Shown here: positions 31,566-41,194 of the stretch, piece after piece | Layout: the number at the start of each line of letters is the position of its first letter | Numbering within the stretch: the stretch's first letter is position 1 | Assembly: GCF_006782915.1 (NCBI RefSeq) | Contig: NZ_VCNP01000052.1 | Location: 1-64,000, forward strand | Source of the DNA: Streptomyces calvus | GTDB taxonomy: Bacteria; Actinomycetota; Actinomycetes; Streptomycetales; Streptomycetaceae | Reading direction: 5' to 3' | DNA: 64,000 nucleotides | Made by a program: the position numbers and the translations under genes | Notes under the pieces: generated by a model | Seen by the model: only the letters and a program-made list of their open reading frames with translations | Databases searched by the model: none | What the model was told of the DNA's origin: nothing

Positions 31566-33926
31566 CGCCAACCGCATCCCGGCGACCCGCTCACGCACTC
31601 CGGACCACCACGCCGAGACCGCCCACACCACACGTACAGCGGAACGCGGCACGAGCACCGCGCGCAGCCGCGTCCGCCGGCCGACCGGCGCCCGCAGCCC
31701 CGCCACCGCCCGGCGCACCTCGTCCGCCAGACCCGCCACCGGCCGCGGCCGCGGCGCGTACAGAACCTGCTCCACCGCGTCCGCCACCCGGTGCACCGAC
31801 GCCGCCGCATCCGGGTCGAGCCGGCCCAGCCGCACGATCCGGGCCGCCGCCCCGCGCGGACTCAGCGACTCGTCCGGCGGGACACCGAGGTCCCACGCCG
31901 TGTCGCTCAGCTCGTCCCAGAGGGACAGGACGTACGGCGCCGCCTCCGCCTCCGACCGGCCGTGCGCACCCAGCCGCACCGCCCGTATCCTCATCCGCCA
32001 CAGCATCGGCGCCAGCGGCAGCACCAGCAGGGCGAGACCGGCCAGCACCCACGCCGGCACCACGTACCACGTGCGGTCGTCGTCGTCCGTGGGCGGGGCC
32101 GCCTGCGGCGACTCGCCGCCGCACGCCTCCAGCTTCCGCTCCTCCGCCGTGCAGCTCTCGCTCCGCGACGGCTCGGCCGACGGCTGGTCGGGCGCCGCAC
32201 GGGACGGCCGGGCCGGGTCCGGCAGCGAACTGTCCGCGGCGTCCGGCACGGTGTACGCCGGCGCCGAACCCCGGCTCGGAGTCGGCTCGAAACGGGTCCA
32301 GCCCACACCCTCGAAGTACAGCTCCGGCCAGGCGTGCGCGTCCCGCAGCCCCACCGCGACCGAACCGTCCGCCTGCGGCGTGCCCGGCGCGAAGCCCACC
32401 GCCACCCGCGCCGGTATGCCCAGCGAACGGGCCATCGACGCCATCGCGAACGAGAAGTGCATGCAGAAGCCCTGCTTGTCCCGCAGGAAACGCGCGATGC
32501 CCTGCGCACCACTGCCGACGGCCACCTCGGTGTCGTACTCGAAGCCGCCGGTGAGCGTGAAGTACTCCTGGAGCCGGACCGCCCGCTCGTAGGCGTTGCC
32601 CGCGCCCTCGGTGACCTCGCGGGCGGTCCGCGACACCACCGCGGGCAGCGAGTCCGGCAGCTCGGTGTACTCCCGCTCCAGGGCGGGCGCCGGCCTCGGC
32701 GCGCCGGCCAGCTGCTCCGGGGTGGGCTGCACCAGGAGACTGCGCACCTCGTACGTCAGACCGCGCGTGTCCTGGCCGCCGGCGCCGGCCACCGTCATGC
32801 CGACCGGCTCGTAGCGCCAGTTGCCGCTGACACCGACCCGGCTCGGCGGGTACGGCATCGGCAGCCAGTCCTGGCCGTACCAGTCGGCGGTGGAGATCGT
32901 GGTGCCGACCTCCGTGCGCCCGACGCCGGGGCCCAGGCCCGGCGGCGTCGGGAACGGGCCCTGGGGCACGGCGGTGTGCGACCGCTTGGACGGCTTCCAC
33001 GTGGTGCCGTCGAACTCGTCCAGGGACACGATCCGCAGATACAGGTCCGTCACGTCCGTCAGCTCGGTGCGCACCGACATGACCTGGCGGTCCTCGTCCA
33101 CGTTCAGCGAGTCCTGCAGTGACACCAGAGGACTCACCTCGGATATCGTGCCGCCCCCGCCGGTGCCCCGGCCCACGCGCGAACCCGCCGCGTCCAGCAG
33201 GCCGCCGTTCATCGACGGCAGGCCGAGCGGCACCACCAGGGCGATGCCCAGCGCCACCGCTCCGATCCGCCGGCCGGTGCGCACCGGAGCGGCGGCACCC
33301 GGTGGCCGGCTGCCCGGCCCGCGCGCCGCGGTGCCGAACACCCGGCCCCACTGCGCGAGCCGGTCACGCCCCTCGGCGAGCAGCAGCATCAGATAGCCGG
33401 CCGCCGCCAGCAGGAACCACAGCCATTCGACGCCGTTGTCCGACAGCCCCGCCGCCACCGAGTACAGGGCGAGCAGCGGAAGCCCTGCCGGGGCCGCGCT
33501 GCGGAAGGTCACCGCGAGGGTGTCCACCAGCAACCCGATCACCAGGACCCCGCCGACCAGCATCAGCCGGATGCCGTCCGACAGCGGCGCCGGGATCGCG
33601 TACCGGCCGACGTCGCTCCCGCCCCGCTCCAGCAGGTCGGCGAAGAAACGGAAGGCGTCCGGGCCGGGAAACAGTCCGGCGAAGGCGTGCGCACGGGCGA
33701 AGACCAGCGTCAGCAGCACGAGCGTGACCAGCACCTGGAGGGCAACCGTCACCGGCCGCGCCAGCGGCACCCGGCGGGCCGCCGCACCCACGCCCGACTG
33801 CACGCCCAGCAGCAGCGCCGCCTGGACGATCCACGACACCGGTTCGACCAGCGGCAGCAGCGCGCACGCCGTCATCAGGGTGGCCGCCCACGCGCACAGC
33901 GCCAGCCTCGCCCGCCCGCTGATCAC
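31536..33926 (-). CDS. TgpA-like membrane transglutaminase (DUF3488/DUF4129)
   Basis: A 796-residue membrane protein. About six helices (residues 5-215, with a further one near 250) form the DUF3488 part. A large extracytoplasmic region then contains the transglutaminase-like core with Cys in QGFCMHFSFAMASM, His in LRDAHAWPELYF and the third residue in VGWTRFEPTPS (Glu where Asp is common). One helix (WYVVPAWVLAGLALLVLPLA) and a C-terminal DUF4129-like cytoplasmic segment follow. It may crosslink or hydrolyse envelope proteins. GTG 33926 overlaps the DUF58 stop (GTGA). It is the third gene of the MoxR-DUF58-transglutaminase operon. Confidence 0.85.
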   Translation of the reverse strand: MISGRARLALCAWAATLMTACALLPLVEPVSWIVQAALLLGVQSGVGAAARRVPLARPVTVALQVLVTLVLLTLVFARAHAFAGLFPGPDAFRFFADLLERGGSDVGRYAIPAPLSDGIRLMLVGGVLVIGLLVDTLAVTFRSAAPAGLPLLALYSVAAGLSDNGVEWLWFLLAAAGYLMLLLAEGRDRLAQWGRVFGTAARGPGSRPPGAAAPVRTGRRIGAVALGIALVVPLGLPSMNGGLLDAAGSRVGRGTGGGGTISEVSPLVSLQDSLNVDEDRQVMSVRTELTDVTDLYLRIVSLDEFDGTTWKPSKRSHTAVPQGPFPTPPGLGPGVGRTEVGTTISTADWYGQDWLPMPYPPSRVGVSGNWRYEPVGMTVAGAGGQDTRGLTYEVRSLLVQPTPEQLAGAPRPAPALEREYTELPDSLPAVVSRTAREVTEGAGNAYERAVRLQEYFTLTGGFEYDTEVAVGSGAQGIARFLRDKQGFCMHFSFAMASMARSLGIPARVAVGFAPGTPQADGSVAVGLRDAHAWPELYFEGVGWTRFEPTPSRGSAPAYTVPDAADSSLPDPARPSRAAPDQPSAEPSRSESCTAEERKLEACGGESPQAAPPTDDDDRTWYVVPAWVLAGLALLVLPLAPMLWRMRIRAVRLGAHGRSEAEAAPYVLSLWDELSDTAWDLGVPPDESLSPRGAAARIVRLGRLDPDAAASVHRVADAVEQVLYAPRPRPVAGLADEVRRAVAGLRAPVGRRTRLRAVLVPRSAVRVVWAVSAWWSGVRERVAGMRLAGRGPFRQRG

Positions 33927-35287
33927 GGTCCCTCCCCGCCGCCCGCCGCCGCCAGGCCCGACCGCTCCCGGTCGGCCTGCCGCCACAGCTCGCCCAGCGG
34001 GGCGCCCCGCGGCACACCCAGGGCCGTCCAGCCCGCCTCGCGCAGCATCCGCATCCCCTCCCCGCTCACCGCGGGCGGACCGGGCACGCCGGCCGGTTCC
34101 CGCAGCCAGGACTCACTGTCCAGTACGAAGGCGAGGGCGCCCCCGCTGCGCCGCCGCATCCGGGCGAGCACCTCCGCCTCGTCCTCGTCGAGGTCGCCGA
34201 GGAAGGCCACCAACAGCCCTTCGTTGCCGCCGCGCAGCACGTCGTAGGCGCGCGACAGACCCGCCTCGTCGGAGTGGTCCACCACGGCGAGGGTGTCCAT
34301 CATCAGTCCCGCCGCGTCCGCCGACTCCTGGCTCGCGCCCGCGAACCCGTCGGCCCCCTCACCCGGCACCGAGGCGCCCGTGTCGGTGAGCAGCCGCACC
34401 GAGAAACCCCGCTCCAGCATGTGCACCAGCACCGAGGCCACGCCCGACACCGCCCACTCGAACGCCGAGTCCGGCCCGGCGCCCGCGTAGGCGACGGCCC
34501 GGGTGTCCAGCAGCACCGTGCACCGGGCGCGCTGCGGCTGCTCCTCGCGGCGCACCATCAGCTCGCCGTGGCGCGCGGTGGAGCGCCAGTGCACCCGGCG
34601 CAGATCGTCGCCGTGGCGGTAGCCGCGCGGGATCACGTCGTCCTCGCCGGCCAGCGCCAGCGAACGCTGCCGCCCGTCGCCGTACCCCTTCGCCTCGCCG
34701 CTCAGCCGCACCGGCGGCAGCGGTTCCACGCGCGGTACCACCGTCAGCGTGTCGTGGGCCGAGAAGGACCGGGTCAGCTCGCACATCCCGAACGGGTCGC
34801 TCAGCCGCAGCTGGAGCGGCCCCAGCGGATAGCGGCCGCGCAGATCCGAACGCACCCGGTAGGACACCTCGCGGCGCCCGCCCGCCTCCACCCGGTCCAG
34901 CAGGAACCGCGGCCGCGGCCCGAGCACGTACGGCACCCGGTCCTGGAGCATCAGCAGACCCGTCGGCATCCGGGAGACGTTCTCCATCCGCAGGTGCACC
35001 CGCGCCTCGGAACCGGCGGGCACCCGCCCGGGGGAGAGGCCGCGGCTGCCGGCGACGCGGTGGCGGGTGCGGTAGAGCACGGTCGCGCAGACCAGCGGCA
35101 GCACCGCCAGCAGCAGCCCGACCCGCAGCAGATCGCTCTGCCCGAGCACGTACGCGCAGACCGCGGCCGCCACACCGGCGGCGAGGAAGGACCGCCCGCG
35201 GGTGGTGAGTCCCGCCAGGGCCGTCCGGACGCCGCCCCGCTCGCCCGCCCCACCCTCCCCGTGGACCGCACCCGCGGTGGTCATCAC
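33923..35287 (-). CDS. DUF58 domain protein
   Basis: A 454-residue protein. Two N-terminal membrane helices (FLAAGVAAAVCAYVLG, VGLLLAVLPLVCATVL) precede a beta-sandwich and the DUF58 signature GDDLRRVHWRSTARHGELMV. The C-terminal part is a von Willebrand A-like domain (CTVLLDTRAV). DUF58 proteins work with MoxR ATPases, often in folding or activating envelope enzymes. GTG 35287 overlaps the MoxR stop by four bases (GTGA); ATG 35284 is an alternative. It is coupled at both ends, so the three proteins are probably made in step. Confidence 0.87.
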   Translation of the reverse strand: MMTTAGAVHGEGGAGERGGVRTALAGLTTRGRSFLAAGVAAAVCAYVLGQSDLLRVGLLLAVLPLVCATVLYRTRHRVAGSRGLSPGRVPAGSEARVHLRMENVSRMPTGLLMLQDRVPYVLGPRPRFLLDRVEAGGRREVSYRVRSDLRGRYPLGPLQLRLSDPFGMCELTRSFSAHDTLTVVPRVEPLPPVRLSGEAKGYGDGRQRSLALAGEDDVIPRGYRHGDDLRRVHWRSTARHGELMVRREEQPQRARCTVLLDTRAVAYAGAGPDSAFEWAVSGVASVLVHMLERGFSVRLLTDTGASVPGEGADGFAGASQESADAAGLMMDTLAVVDHSDEAGLSRAYDVLRGGNEGLLVAFLGDLDEDEAEVLARMRRRSGGALAFVLDSESWLREPAGVPGPPAVSGEGMRMLREAGWTALGVPRGAPLGELWRQADRERSGLAAAGGGEGP

Positions 35288-36357
35288 AGCCTCCGGGGCG
35301 GCTGCTGGCCGTACCCCTGCCCGCCCCGGCCCAGGCCGAAGCCGGACTGCTGCCCGGTCGCCGCGGGCACCGGGGTGCGCTGCAGGATCTCCTGCACCAC
35401 CTGCTCGGCGGTGCGGCGGTTCAGCTGTGCCTGCGCGGTGGGCAGCAGCCGGTGGGCCAGCACGGCCACGGCGAGCGCCTGCACGTCGTCCGGCAGCGCG
35501 TACTCCCGCCCGCACAGGGCCGCGGACGCCTTCGCCGCGCGCAGCAGGTGCAGCGTCGCCCGCGGGGAGGCGCCGAGTCTGAGGTCCGGGTGCGTACGGG
35601 TGGCGGCCACCAGGTCCACCGCGTACCGGCGCACCGGCTCCGCCACGTGCACGCCGCGCACCGCCTCTATGAGCTTCAGGATCTCGTGCGCGTGCGCCAC
35701 CGGCTGGAGGTCCTCCAGCGGGGAGACGCCACCGTGCACGTCCAGCATCCGCAGCTCGGCCTCCGCGCTCGGGTAACCGACCGAGACGCGGGCCATGAAA
35801 CGGTCGCGCTGGGCCTCCGGCAGCGGATAGGTGCCCTCCATCTCGACCGGGTTCTGCGTCGCCACGACCATGAAGGGGCTGGGCAGTTCGTAGGTCTTGC
35901 CGTCGATGGTGACCTGGCGCTCCTCCATCGACTCCAGCAGCGCCGACTGCGTCTTCGGCGACGCGCGGTTGATCTCGTCGCCGATCACCACCTGCGCGAA
36001 GATGGCGCCCGGCTTGAACTCGAAGTCGCGACGCTGCTGGTCCCAGATGGACACCCCGGTGATGTCCGAGGGCAGCAGGTCCGGTGTGAACTGGATCCGC
36101 CGCACCGAGCAGTCGATGGACCGGGCCAGTGCCTTGGCCAGCATCGTCTTGCCGACGCCCGGGACATCCTCGATGAGCAGATGCCCCTCCGCGAGCAGCA
36201 CCGTCAGCGAGAGCCGTACGACCTCGGGCTTGCCCTCGATCACGCCCTCCACCGAACCCCGCACGCGCTCCACCACGGCGGTCAGGTCATCCCCCACCCG
36301 CGAAAAATCTCGGGCGGGGGGACCTCCATGGCTCGCTCGATCGTCATAGGTCGTCAC
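35284..36357 (-). CDS. MoxR-family AAA+ ATPase
   Basis: A 357-residue chaperone-like ATPase. Walker A EDVPGVGKTMLAKALA, Walker B VVIGDEINRASPKTQSALLE, sensor VVATQNPVEMEGTYPLPEAQ followed by RDRF, and the C-terminal lid all match MoxR. The last 35 residues are Gln/Gly-rich. GTG 36357 has GAGGAGGG upstream; the longer open frame is not supported. MoxR proteins insert metals or activate partner complexes containing DUF58 or VWA proteins, and here the partner is the coupled DUF58 gene. Confidence 0.9.
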   Translation of the reverse strand: MTTYDDRASHGGPPARDFSRVGDDLTAVVERVRGSVEGVIEGKPEVVRLSLTVLLAEGHLLIEDVPGVGKTMLAKALARSIDCSVRRIQFTPDLLPSDITGVSIWDQQRRDFEFKPGAIFAQVVIGDEINRASPKTQSALLESMEERQVTIDGKTYELPSPFMVVATQNPVEMEGTYPLPEAQRDRFMARVSVGYPSAEAELRMLDVHGGVSPLEDLQPVAHAHEILKLIEAVRGVHVAEPVRRYAVDLVAATRTHPDLRLGASPRATLHLLRAAKASAALCGREYALPDDVQALAVAVLAHRLLPTAQAQLNRRTAEQVVQEILQRTPVPAATGQQSGFGLGRGGQGYGQQPPRRL

Positions 36358-36543
36358 CCGGCCCTCCTCGGCCTTTCCCCGCGCTCCGCAAAGGAGCGGG
36401 GAACCCCAAATGTCCCGGGCCGACGCCTTGCCGCGCGGACCGGCCCACCCCGAATCACGGACGTCACGCCGGAAAAGTTCCGCGTGACACCACTCCCGCA
36501 TTCTTGCCGCCGTTACCGATTCGTGTCACTCGCCTGTGGACAA

Positions 36544-36561
36544 CCGGCGGCGAAACGCCGG
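36544..36561 (-). terminator. Weak hairpin after the carbonic anhydrase gene
   Basis: CCGGCG-GCGAAA-CGCCGG is a short 6-bp stem about 70 bases beyond the stop of the minus-strand carbonic anhydrase gene. It might be its terminator. The rest of 36358-36629 holds the MoxR promoter, not identified. Confidence 0.35.
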
Positions 36562-36629
36562 GTTCCGCACGTTTCACGAACCGTGCGTTCGGGTCGTCTC
36601 CGGGGCGGGCGGCCGCTGCCGGTGTCCGC

Positions 36630-37181
36630 TCAGGCGGGGTCGACCTCGCGCAGCAGACCCGTCTTCACGTCGAAGACGAAGCCGCGCACGTCGTCGGTGT
36701 GCAGCAGGAACGGCGAGGTGCGCACCCGCTGCATCGACTGCCGCACGTCCTGGTCGACGTCCCGGAAGGCCTCCACGGCCCAGGAGGGACGCTGGCCCAC
36801 CTCCATCTCCAGTTCGTGCCGGAACTCCTCGGTGAGGGATTCCAGGCCGCAGCCGGTGTGGTGGATGAGGACCACGCTGCGGGTGCCGAGCGCCCGCTGG
36901 CTGATGGTGAGCGAGCGGATCACGTCGTCGGTCACGACACCGCCCGCGTTGCGGATGGTGTGGCAGTCGCCGAGGGAGAGGCCGAGCGCGTCGTGCAGGT
37001 CGAGGCGGGCGTCCATGCAGGCCACCACGGCGACGTGCAGCACGGGACGGGCGTCCATCCCGGGATCGGTGAAGGCGGCGGCGTACTGCTGGTTGGCCTC
37101 GACCAGACGGTCGGTGACCGTGCCCTGGCCGTGGGTGTCTCCGGAGCCGGTGGGAACCGATGCAGAAGTCGTCATACTCAT
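36630..37181 (-). CDS. Beta-class carbonic anhydrase
   Basis: Interconverts CO2 and bicarbonate. The 183-residue protein has the beta-class zinc site: Cys and the Asp-Arg dyad in VACMDARLD, and His-x-x-Cys in LIHHTGCG. It is short and lacks a signal peptide, so it is cytoplasmic. ATG 37181 begins MSMTTSA; the second ATG at 37175 is equally possible. It is divergent from the dcw promoter. The family also contains CS2-hydrolase-like members, which cannot be excluded. Confidence 0.88.
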   Translation of the reverse strand: MSMTTSASVPTGSGDTHGQGTVTDRLVEANQQYAAAFTDPGMDARPVLHVAVVACMDARLDLHDALGLSLGDCHTIRNAGGVVTDDVIRSLTISQRALGTRSVVLIHHTGCGLESLTEEFRHELEMEVGQRPSWAVEAFRDVDQDVRQSMQRVRTSPFLLHTDDVRGFVFDVKTGLLREVDPA

Positions 37182-37350
37182 GACGTTACTGGTCACACGG
37201 CCGTCGCACTCGTTGTGAGAGGGGACAAAGAACGTCAGCGGTTCTTGGAGTGAGGTAACCCACACGAGTGGTGTGAGCCCCCTCCCGCGGGTGATTCGCC
37301 CGCCGTACGCCTTGACCCCGCGCGCGGACCGCGACGCGCAGGCCGGTTGA

Positions 37351-37378
37351 TTGACCGGGCGACACCGTGGACTAAAGT
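37351..37378 (+). promoter_or_regulatory. Candidate dcw promoter before rsmH
   Basis: TTGACC (37351-37356) and TAAAGT (37373-37378) are separated by 16 bases, close to the housekeeping consensus. The predicted message has a leader of about 210 bases before rsmH. No MraZ-type GTGG repeats are seen in the leader, and mraZ is absent. An inverted repeat CACAC-GAGTG-GTGTG lies upstream at 37261-37275. Confidence 0.6.
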
Positions 37379-37593
37379 GACGCGAAGCGGGAGGCGAGAC
37401 CGCCCGCCGCACTGATTTCCCCCGGAGATCCCGGCACCGACCGGCCGATCTCCCCGCGTGCGCGGCGCGTACGCACGGCTCGGCCTCCTCCCGCCGCCGG
37501 CCGGCTGACGCCTCCGGCGCCGGCCGCCCCTTCACCGGGGGAGAGCGGGAACCCGGCGGTGCGTGACGGCCGTGCCGGACCTGAGAGGGCCAG

Positions 37594-38550
37594 TTGAGCC
37601 AGAGTCGACACGTCCCGGTGATGCTCCAGCGGTGCCTGGACCTGTTGGCGCCCGCGCTGGAGCGGCCGGGAGCCGTCGTGGTCGACTGCACCCTGGGCCT
37701 CGGCGGCCACAGCGAGGCCCTGCTCCGGCGGTTCCCCGAGGCCCGGCTCGTCGCCCTGGACCGCGACAAGGAGGCCCTGCGCCTGTCCGGCGAGCGGCTC
37801 GCGCCCTTCGGCGAGCGCGCCACCCTGGTGCACGCCGTCTACGACGAACTCCCCGACGTCCTCGACCGGCTCGGCCTCCCGCGCGTGCAGGGCGTCCTGT
37901 TCGACCTCGGCGTGTCCTCCATGCAGCTCGACGAGGCCGACCGCGGCTTCGCCTACGCCCAGGACGCCCCCCTCGACATGCGGATGGACCAGACGACCGG
38001 CATCAGCGCCGCCGAGGTCCTCAACACCTATCCGCCCGGCGAGCTCGTGCGGATCCTGCGCGCCTACGGCGAGGAGAAGCAGGCCAAGCGGATCGTGTCG
38101 GCGATCGTGCGCGAGCGCGCGAAGGAGCCGTTCACCACCAGCGCGCGGCTGGTCGAACTCATCCGGGACGCGCTGCCGCAGGCCGCCAAGCGCACCGGCG
38201 GCAACCCGGCCAAACGCACCTTCCAGGCCCTGCGGATCGAGGTCAACGGCGAACTGTCGGTGCTGGAGCGGGCGATCCCGGCGGCGGTGAAGGCCCTCGA
38301 CGTCGGCGGACGCATCGCCGTGCTGTCGTACCACTCCCTGGAGGACCGCCTCGTCAAGCAGGTGTTCGCGGCCGGCGCCGCCACCACCGCACCGCCCGGG
38401 CTCCCGGTCGTGCCCGAGCACCACCAGCCCCGGCTCAAGCTGCTCACGCGCGGTGCCGAACTTCCCACCGAGGAGGAGATCGCCGAGAACCGGCGCGCGG
38501 CCCCCGCGCGGCTGCGCGGCGCCCAGCGGATCCGGGAGGACGTCGTTTGA
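37594..38550 (+). CDS. rsmH: 16S rRNA (cytosine1402-N4)-methyltransferase
   Basis: Methylates C1402 of 16S rRNA in the P site. The 318-residue protein has SAM motif DCTLGLGGHSEALL, ALDRDKEAL, and the RsmH signatures GVLFDLGVSSMQLDEADRGF and APLDMRMDQT, then RTFQALRIEVNGEL, LSYHSLEDRLVK and the final basic tail. TTG 37594 has GAGAGG upstream and gives SQSRHVPVML, the usual N-terminus. It is the first gene of the dcw cluster; formerly called mraW. Confidence 0.95.
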   Translation: MSQSRHVPVMLQRCLDLLAPALERPGAVVVDCTLGLGGHSEALLRRFPEARLVALDRDKEALRLSGERLAPFGERATLVHAVYDELPDVLDRLGLPRVQGVLFDLGVSSMQLDEADRGFAYAQDAPLDMRMDQTTGISAAEVLNTYPPGELVRILRAYGEEKQAKRIVSAIVRERAKEPFTTSARLVELIRDALPQAAKRTGGNPAKRTFQALRIEVNGELSVLERAIPAAVKALDVGGRIAVLSYHSLEDRLVKQVFAAGAATTAPPGLPVVPEHHQPRLKLLTRGAELPTEEEIAENRRAAPARLRGAQRIREDVV

Positions 38551-38649
38551 GGCAGGGGACGGACCGCGGGGCGTGAGGCCCGGGACCGCCCACGAGGCGG
38601 GTGACGGGCCGGGTGCACGGGTGGGAAAGCCGAACTCAGGGGAGCGTGA

Positions 38650-39195
38650 GTGAGTAGGAAACCCGAACCGAGGGGGAAGCCGGGGCTGCCGCGGCAACCC
38701 GAACTGCGGGGCAGGGCGGCCCGGCTCGCGCGTCTCCTGCCCACCGGACGGGCCCAGGCGGCGCGCACCCCCTTCGTCCTCCTCGTCGTCCTCCTCCTCG
38801 GCGGTGGTCTGATCGGCCTGCTGGTGCTGAACTCCGCGCTCAGCGAAGGCGCCTTCCAGCTCGACGACCTCCAGCGGGAGACGAAGAACCTCACCGACGA
38901 GGAACAGGCGCTGCAACGCGACATCGACGCCTACTCCGCCCCCGACGCCCTCCAGCGCCGCGCCCGCGAACTCGGCATGGTGCCCGGCGGCGACCCCGCC
39001 TTCCTGAGCCCCGACGGCAAGGTCAAGGGCGTGCCCAGCGCCGCCTCCGCCGTCCGCGCGCCGATGGTCCTCGCCCCCGAGGCGCTGGCCACCGCGACGG
39101 TCCCGCCGCCGCACTCGGCACCGAGCCCGGCGGGCGGCGCCCCGGCCGCCCCCGACCCCACGCCCTCCGCGTCGACATCGAACCCCGGCAGGTGA
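38650..39195 (+). CDS. ftsL: Cell division protein FtsL
   Basis: A 181-residue bitopic membrane protein of the divisome. A basic cytoplasmic N-terminus leads into one helix (FVLLVVLLLGGGLIGLLVL), then a short coiled coil (FQLDDLQRETKNLTDEEQAL) that pairs with DivIC, and a disordered Pro/Ala/Ser-rich end. GTG 38650 has GGGGAG upstream. It overlaps ftsI by GTGA. FtsL is recognised by position and topology more than by sequence. Confidence 0.88.
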   Translation: MSRKPEPRGKPGLPRQPELRGRAARLARLLPTGRAQAARTPFVLLVVLLLGGGLIGLLVLNSALSEGAFQLDDLQRETKNLTDEEQALQRDIDAYSAPDALQRRARELGMVPGGDPAFLSPDGKVKGVPSAASAVRAPMVLAPEALATATVPPPHSAPSPAGGAPAAPDPTPSASTSNPGR

Positions 39196-41159
39196 CGGAA
39201 GTGTCCGACAGGGAACCGCCCCGCCGCCGGGTGCCCGGACCCGCCAGGCCCGCCCGGCCGGGCGCCGGCGGGCGCCCGGGCCCCGGCGCCCGCCCGGCCC
39301 GCCGGCCCGCCGGCCCCCGCGCAGGGGCCCCGAAGACGATCAGACTGGGCAGCCCGCGCCCCCGCCTGCGTCTGATCGGCGTGACCCTGACCCTCGTGCT
39401 GCTCGCCTTCGTCGTACGCCTGTTCCAGGTGCAGGCCGTCGACGCGAGCACCTACGCCTCCAAGGCCGAGCGGAACCGCTACGTGGGGCAGGTGCTGGCC
39501 GCCGAACGCGGCGAGATCACCGACCGCAACGGCGTGGCCCTGGCGACCAGCGAGGACGCCTACGACATCACCGCCGACCCCACGATGTTCGCCCCGGACG
39601 AGCTGGAGATCGCCGACGGCCCCGAGCAGGCCGCGGCCCTCCTCGCCCCGATCCTCGGCCAGGACCAGGAGGACCTGGTCCGGAAACTGCGGCCGGAGAA
39701 CAAGGCCCTGCGCTACGTCAAGCTGGCCGGCCGCCAGACCCCGCAGGTCTGGAAGCAGATCAAGGACCTGAAGGCCGCGCTGGCGAAGAAGACCGAGACC
39801 GACGAGTCCGCCGCCAACGTGCTGGCCGGCGTCTTCTCCGTGCCCACCAGCAAGCGCGTGTACCCCAACAACGAGCTCGCCGCCGGGATACTGGGCTGGG
39901 TCAACGCCGAGGGCAAGGGCGCCGGGGGCGTCGAGCTCCAGCTGGACAAGCGGCTGGCCGGCAAGGACGGCAAGATCCGCTACGCCCAGTCCGGCGGCCG
40001 TCTGGTCCCCACCGCGGGCTCCACCGAGACCCCGGCCGTGCCCGGCAGCGACATCGAGCTCACCATCGACCGCGACATCCAGTGGGCCGCGCAGAACGCC
40101 ATCAGCAAGCAGGTGAAGGAGTCCGTGGCCGACCGCGGCTACGTCATCGTGCAGGACACCCGCACCGGCGAGGTCCTGGCGATGGCCAACGCGCCCGGCT
40201 TCGACCCCAACGACCTCTCCGAGGCCGACCCCACGGCGCTCGGCAACGCCGCTCTCCAGGACGCCTACGAGCCCGGCTCCACCGCCAAGGTCCTCTCGAT
40301 GGCCGCGGTCCTGGAGGAGAACGCCGCCACCCCGCTGACCCATGTCGTCGTGCCCAACCGGCTGCACCGCGGCGACCGGCTGTTCAAGGACGACATCGAC
40401 CACCCGACCTGGTACCTCACGCTCAACGGCGTGCTCGCCAAGTCCAGCAACATCGGCACCATCCTCGCCACCGGCCAGCTCGGCAGGACCCAGGCGCAGG
40501 CCAACCGGGTCCTCTACGACTACCTGCGCAGGTTCGGCTTCGGCAGCCACACCGGGCTGGGCTTCCCCGGCGAGACCAAGGGCATCCTCGCCCCGCCGGA
40601 CACCTGGTCCACCTCGCAGCAGTACACGATCCCTTTCGGCCAGGGCGTCTCCATCAACGCCATGCAGGCCGCGTCCGTGTACTCGACCATCGCCAACGGC
40701 GGCGTCCGCATCGAGCCCACCCTGGTGCGCGGCGCCAAGGGACCTGACGGACGCTTCACCCCCGCCCCGAAGCCCAAGAAGACGAGGGTCGTCAGTGAGA
40801 AGACGGCGAAGACCCTCGCCCGGATGCTGGAGTCGGTCGTGGACGACGAGGAGGGCACCGGCACCAAGGCCCGCATCCCGGGCTACCGGGTCGCGGGCAA
40901 GACGGGTACGGCGAACCGAGTGGATCCGGCCACCGGCAAGTACCACGGCTACACCTCGTCGTTCGCCGGATTCGCGCCCGCCGACAAGCCGCGGATCACC
41001 GTGTACTGCGTCATCCAGAACGCCACCGAGGGCAACTACTTCGGCGGCCAGATCTGCGGCCCCGTCTACAAGCAGGTCATGGAGTTCGCCCTGAAGACCC
41101 TCCAGGTGCCGCCCACCGGCGCCGATCCCGCCAGAATCCCGGTCACCTTCAAACCCTGA
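39192..41159 (+). CDS. ftsI: Septal peptidoglycan transpeptidase FtsI (PBP3)
   Basis: A class B penicillin-binding protein that crosslinks septal peptidoglycan. The 655 residues comprise a long basic Pro/Gly/Arg-rich cytoplasmic start, one helix (LIGVTLTLVLLAFVVRLF), the pedestal domain (RGEITDRNGVALA) and the transpeptidase. Catalytic motifs: Ser363 in STAK, SSN at 418-420, and KTG at 570-572. The start GTG 39192 overlaps the ftsL stop; GTG 39201 is possible. Needed for sporulation septation in Streptomyces. Confidence 0.95.
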   Translation: MTEVSDREPPRRRVPGPARPARPGAGGRPGPGARPARRPAGPRAGAPKTIRLGSPRPRLRLIGVTLTLVLLAFVVRLFQVQAVDASTYASKAERNRYVGQVLAAERGEITDRNGVALATSEDAYDITADPTMFAPDELEIADGPEQAAALLAPILGQDQEDLVRKLRPENKALRYVKLAGRQTPQVWKQIKDLKAALAKKTETDESAANVLAGVFSVPTSKRVYPNNELAAGILGWVNAEGKGAGGVELQLDKRLAGKDGKIRYAQSGGRLVPTAGSTETPAVPGSDIELTIDRDIQWAAQNAISKQVKESVADRGYVIVQDTRTGEVLAMANAPGFDPNDLSEADPTALGNAALQDAYEPGSTAKVLSMAAVLEENAATPLTHVVVPNRLHRGDRLFKDDIDHPTWYLTLNGVLAKSSNIGTILATGQLGRTQAQANRVLYDYLRRFGFGSHTGLGFPGETKGILAPPDTWSTSQQYTIPFGQGVSINAMQAASVYSTIANGGVRIEPTLVRGAKGPDGRFTPAPKPKKTRVVSEKTAKTLARMLESVVDDEEGTGTKARIPGYRVAGKTGTANRVDPATGKYHGYTSSFAGFAPADKPRITVYCVIQNATEGNYFGGQICGPVYKQVMEFALKTLQVPPTGADPARIPVTFKP

Positions 41160-41194
41160 CCCGTACCGAGCACCGAGCCACCAGGAACCACCCC

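Noticed and set aside
31117..33122. Long plus-strand open frames over the transglutaminase region
   Set aside because: They are Pro/Arg-rich antisense shadows of GC-rich coding DNA and of the repeat array.
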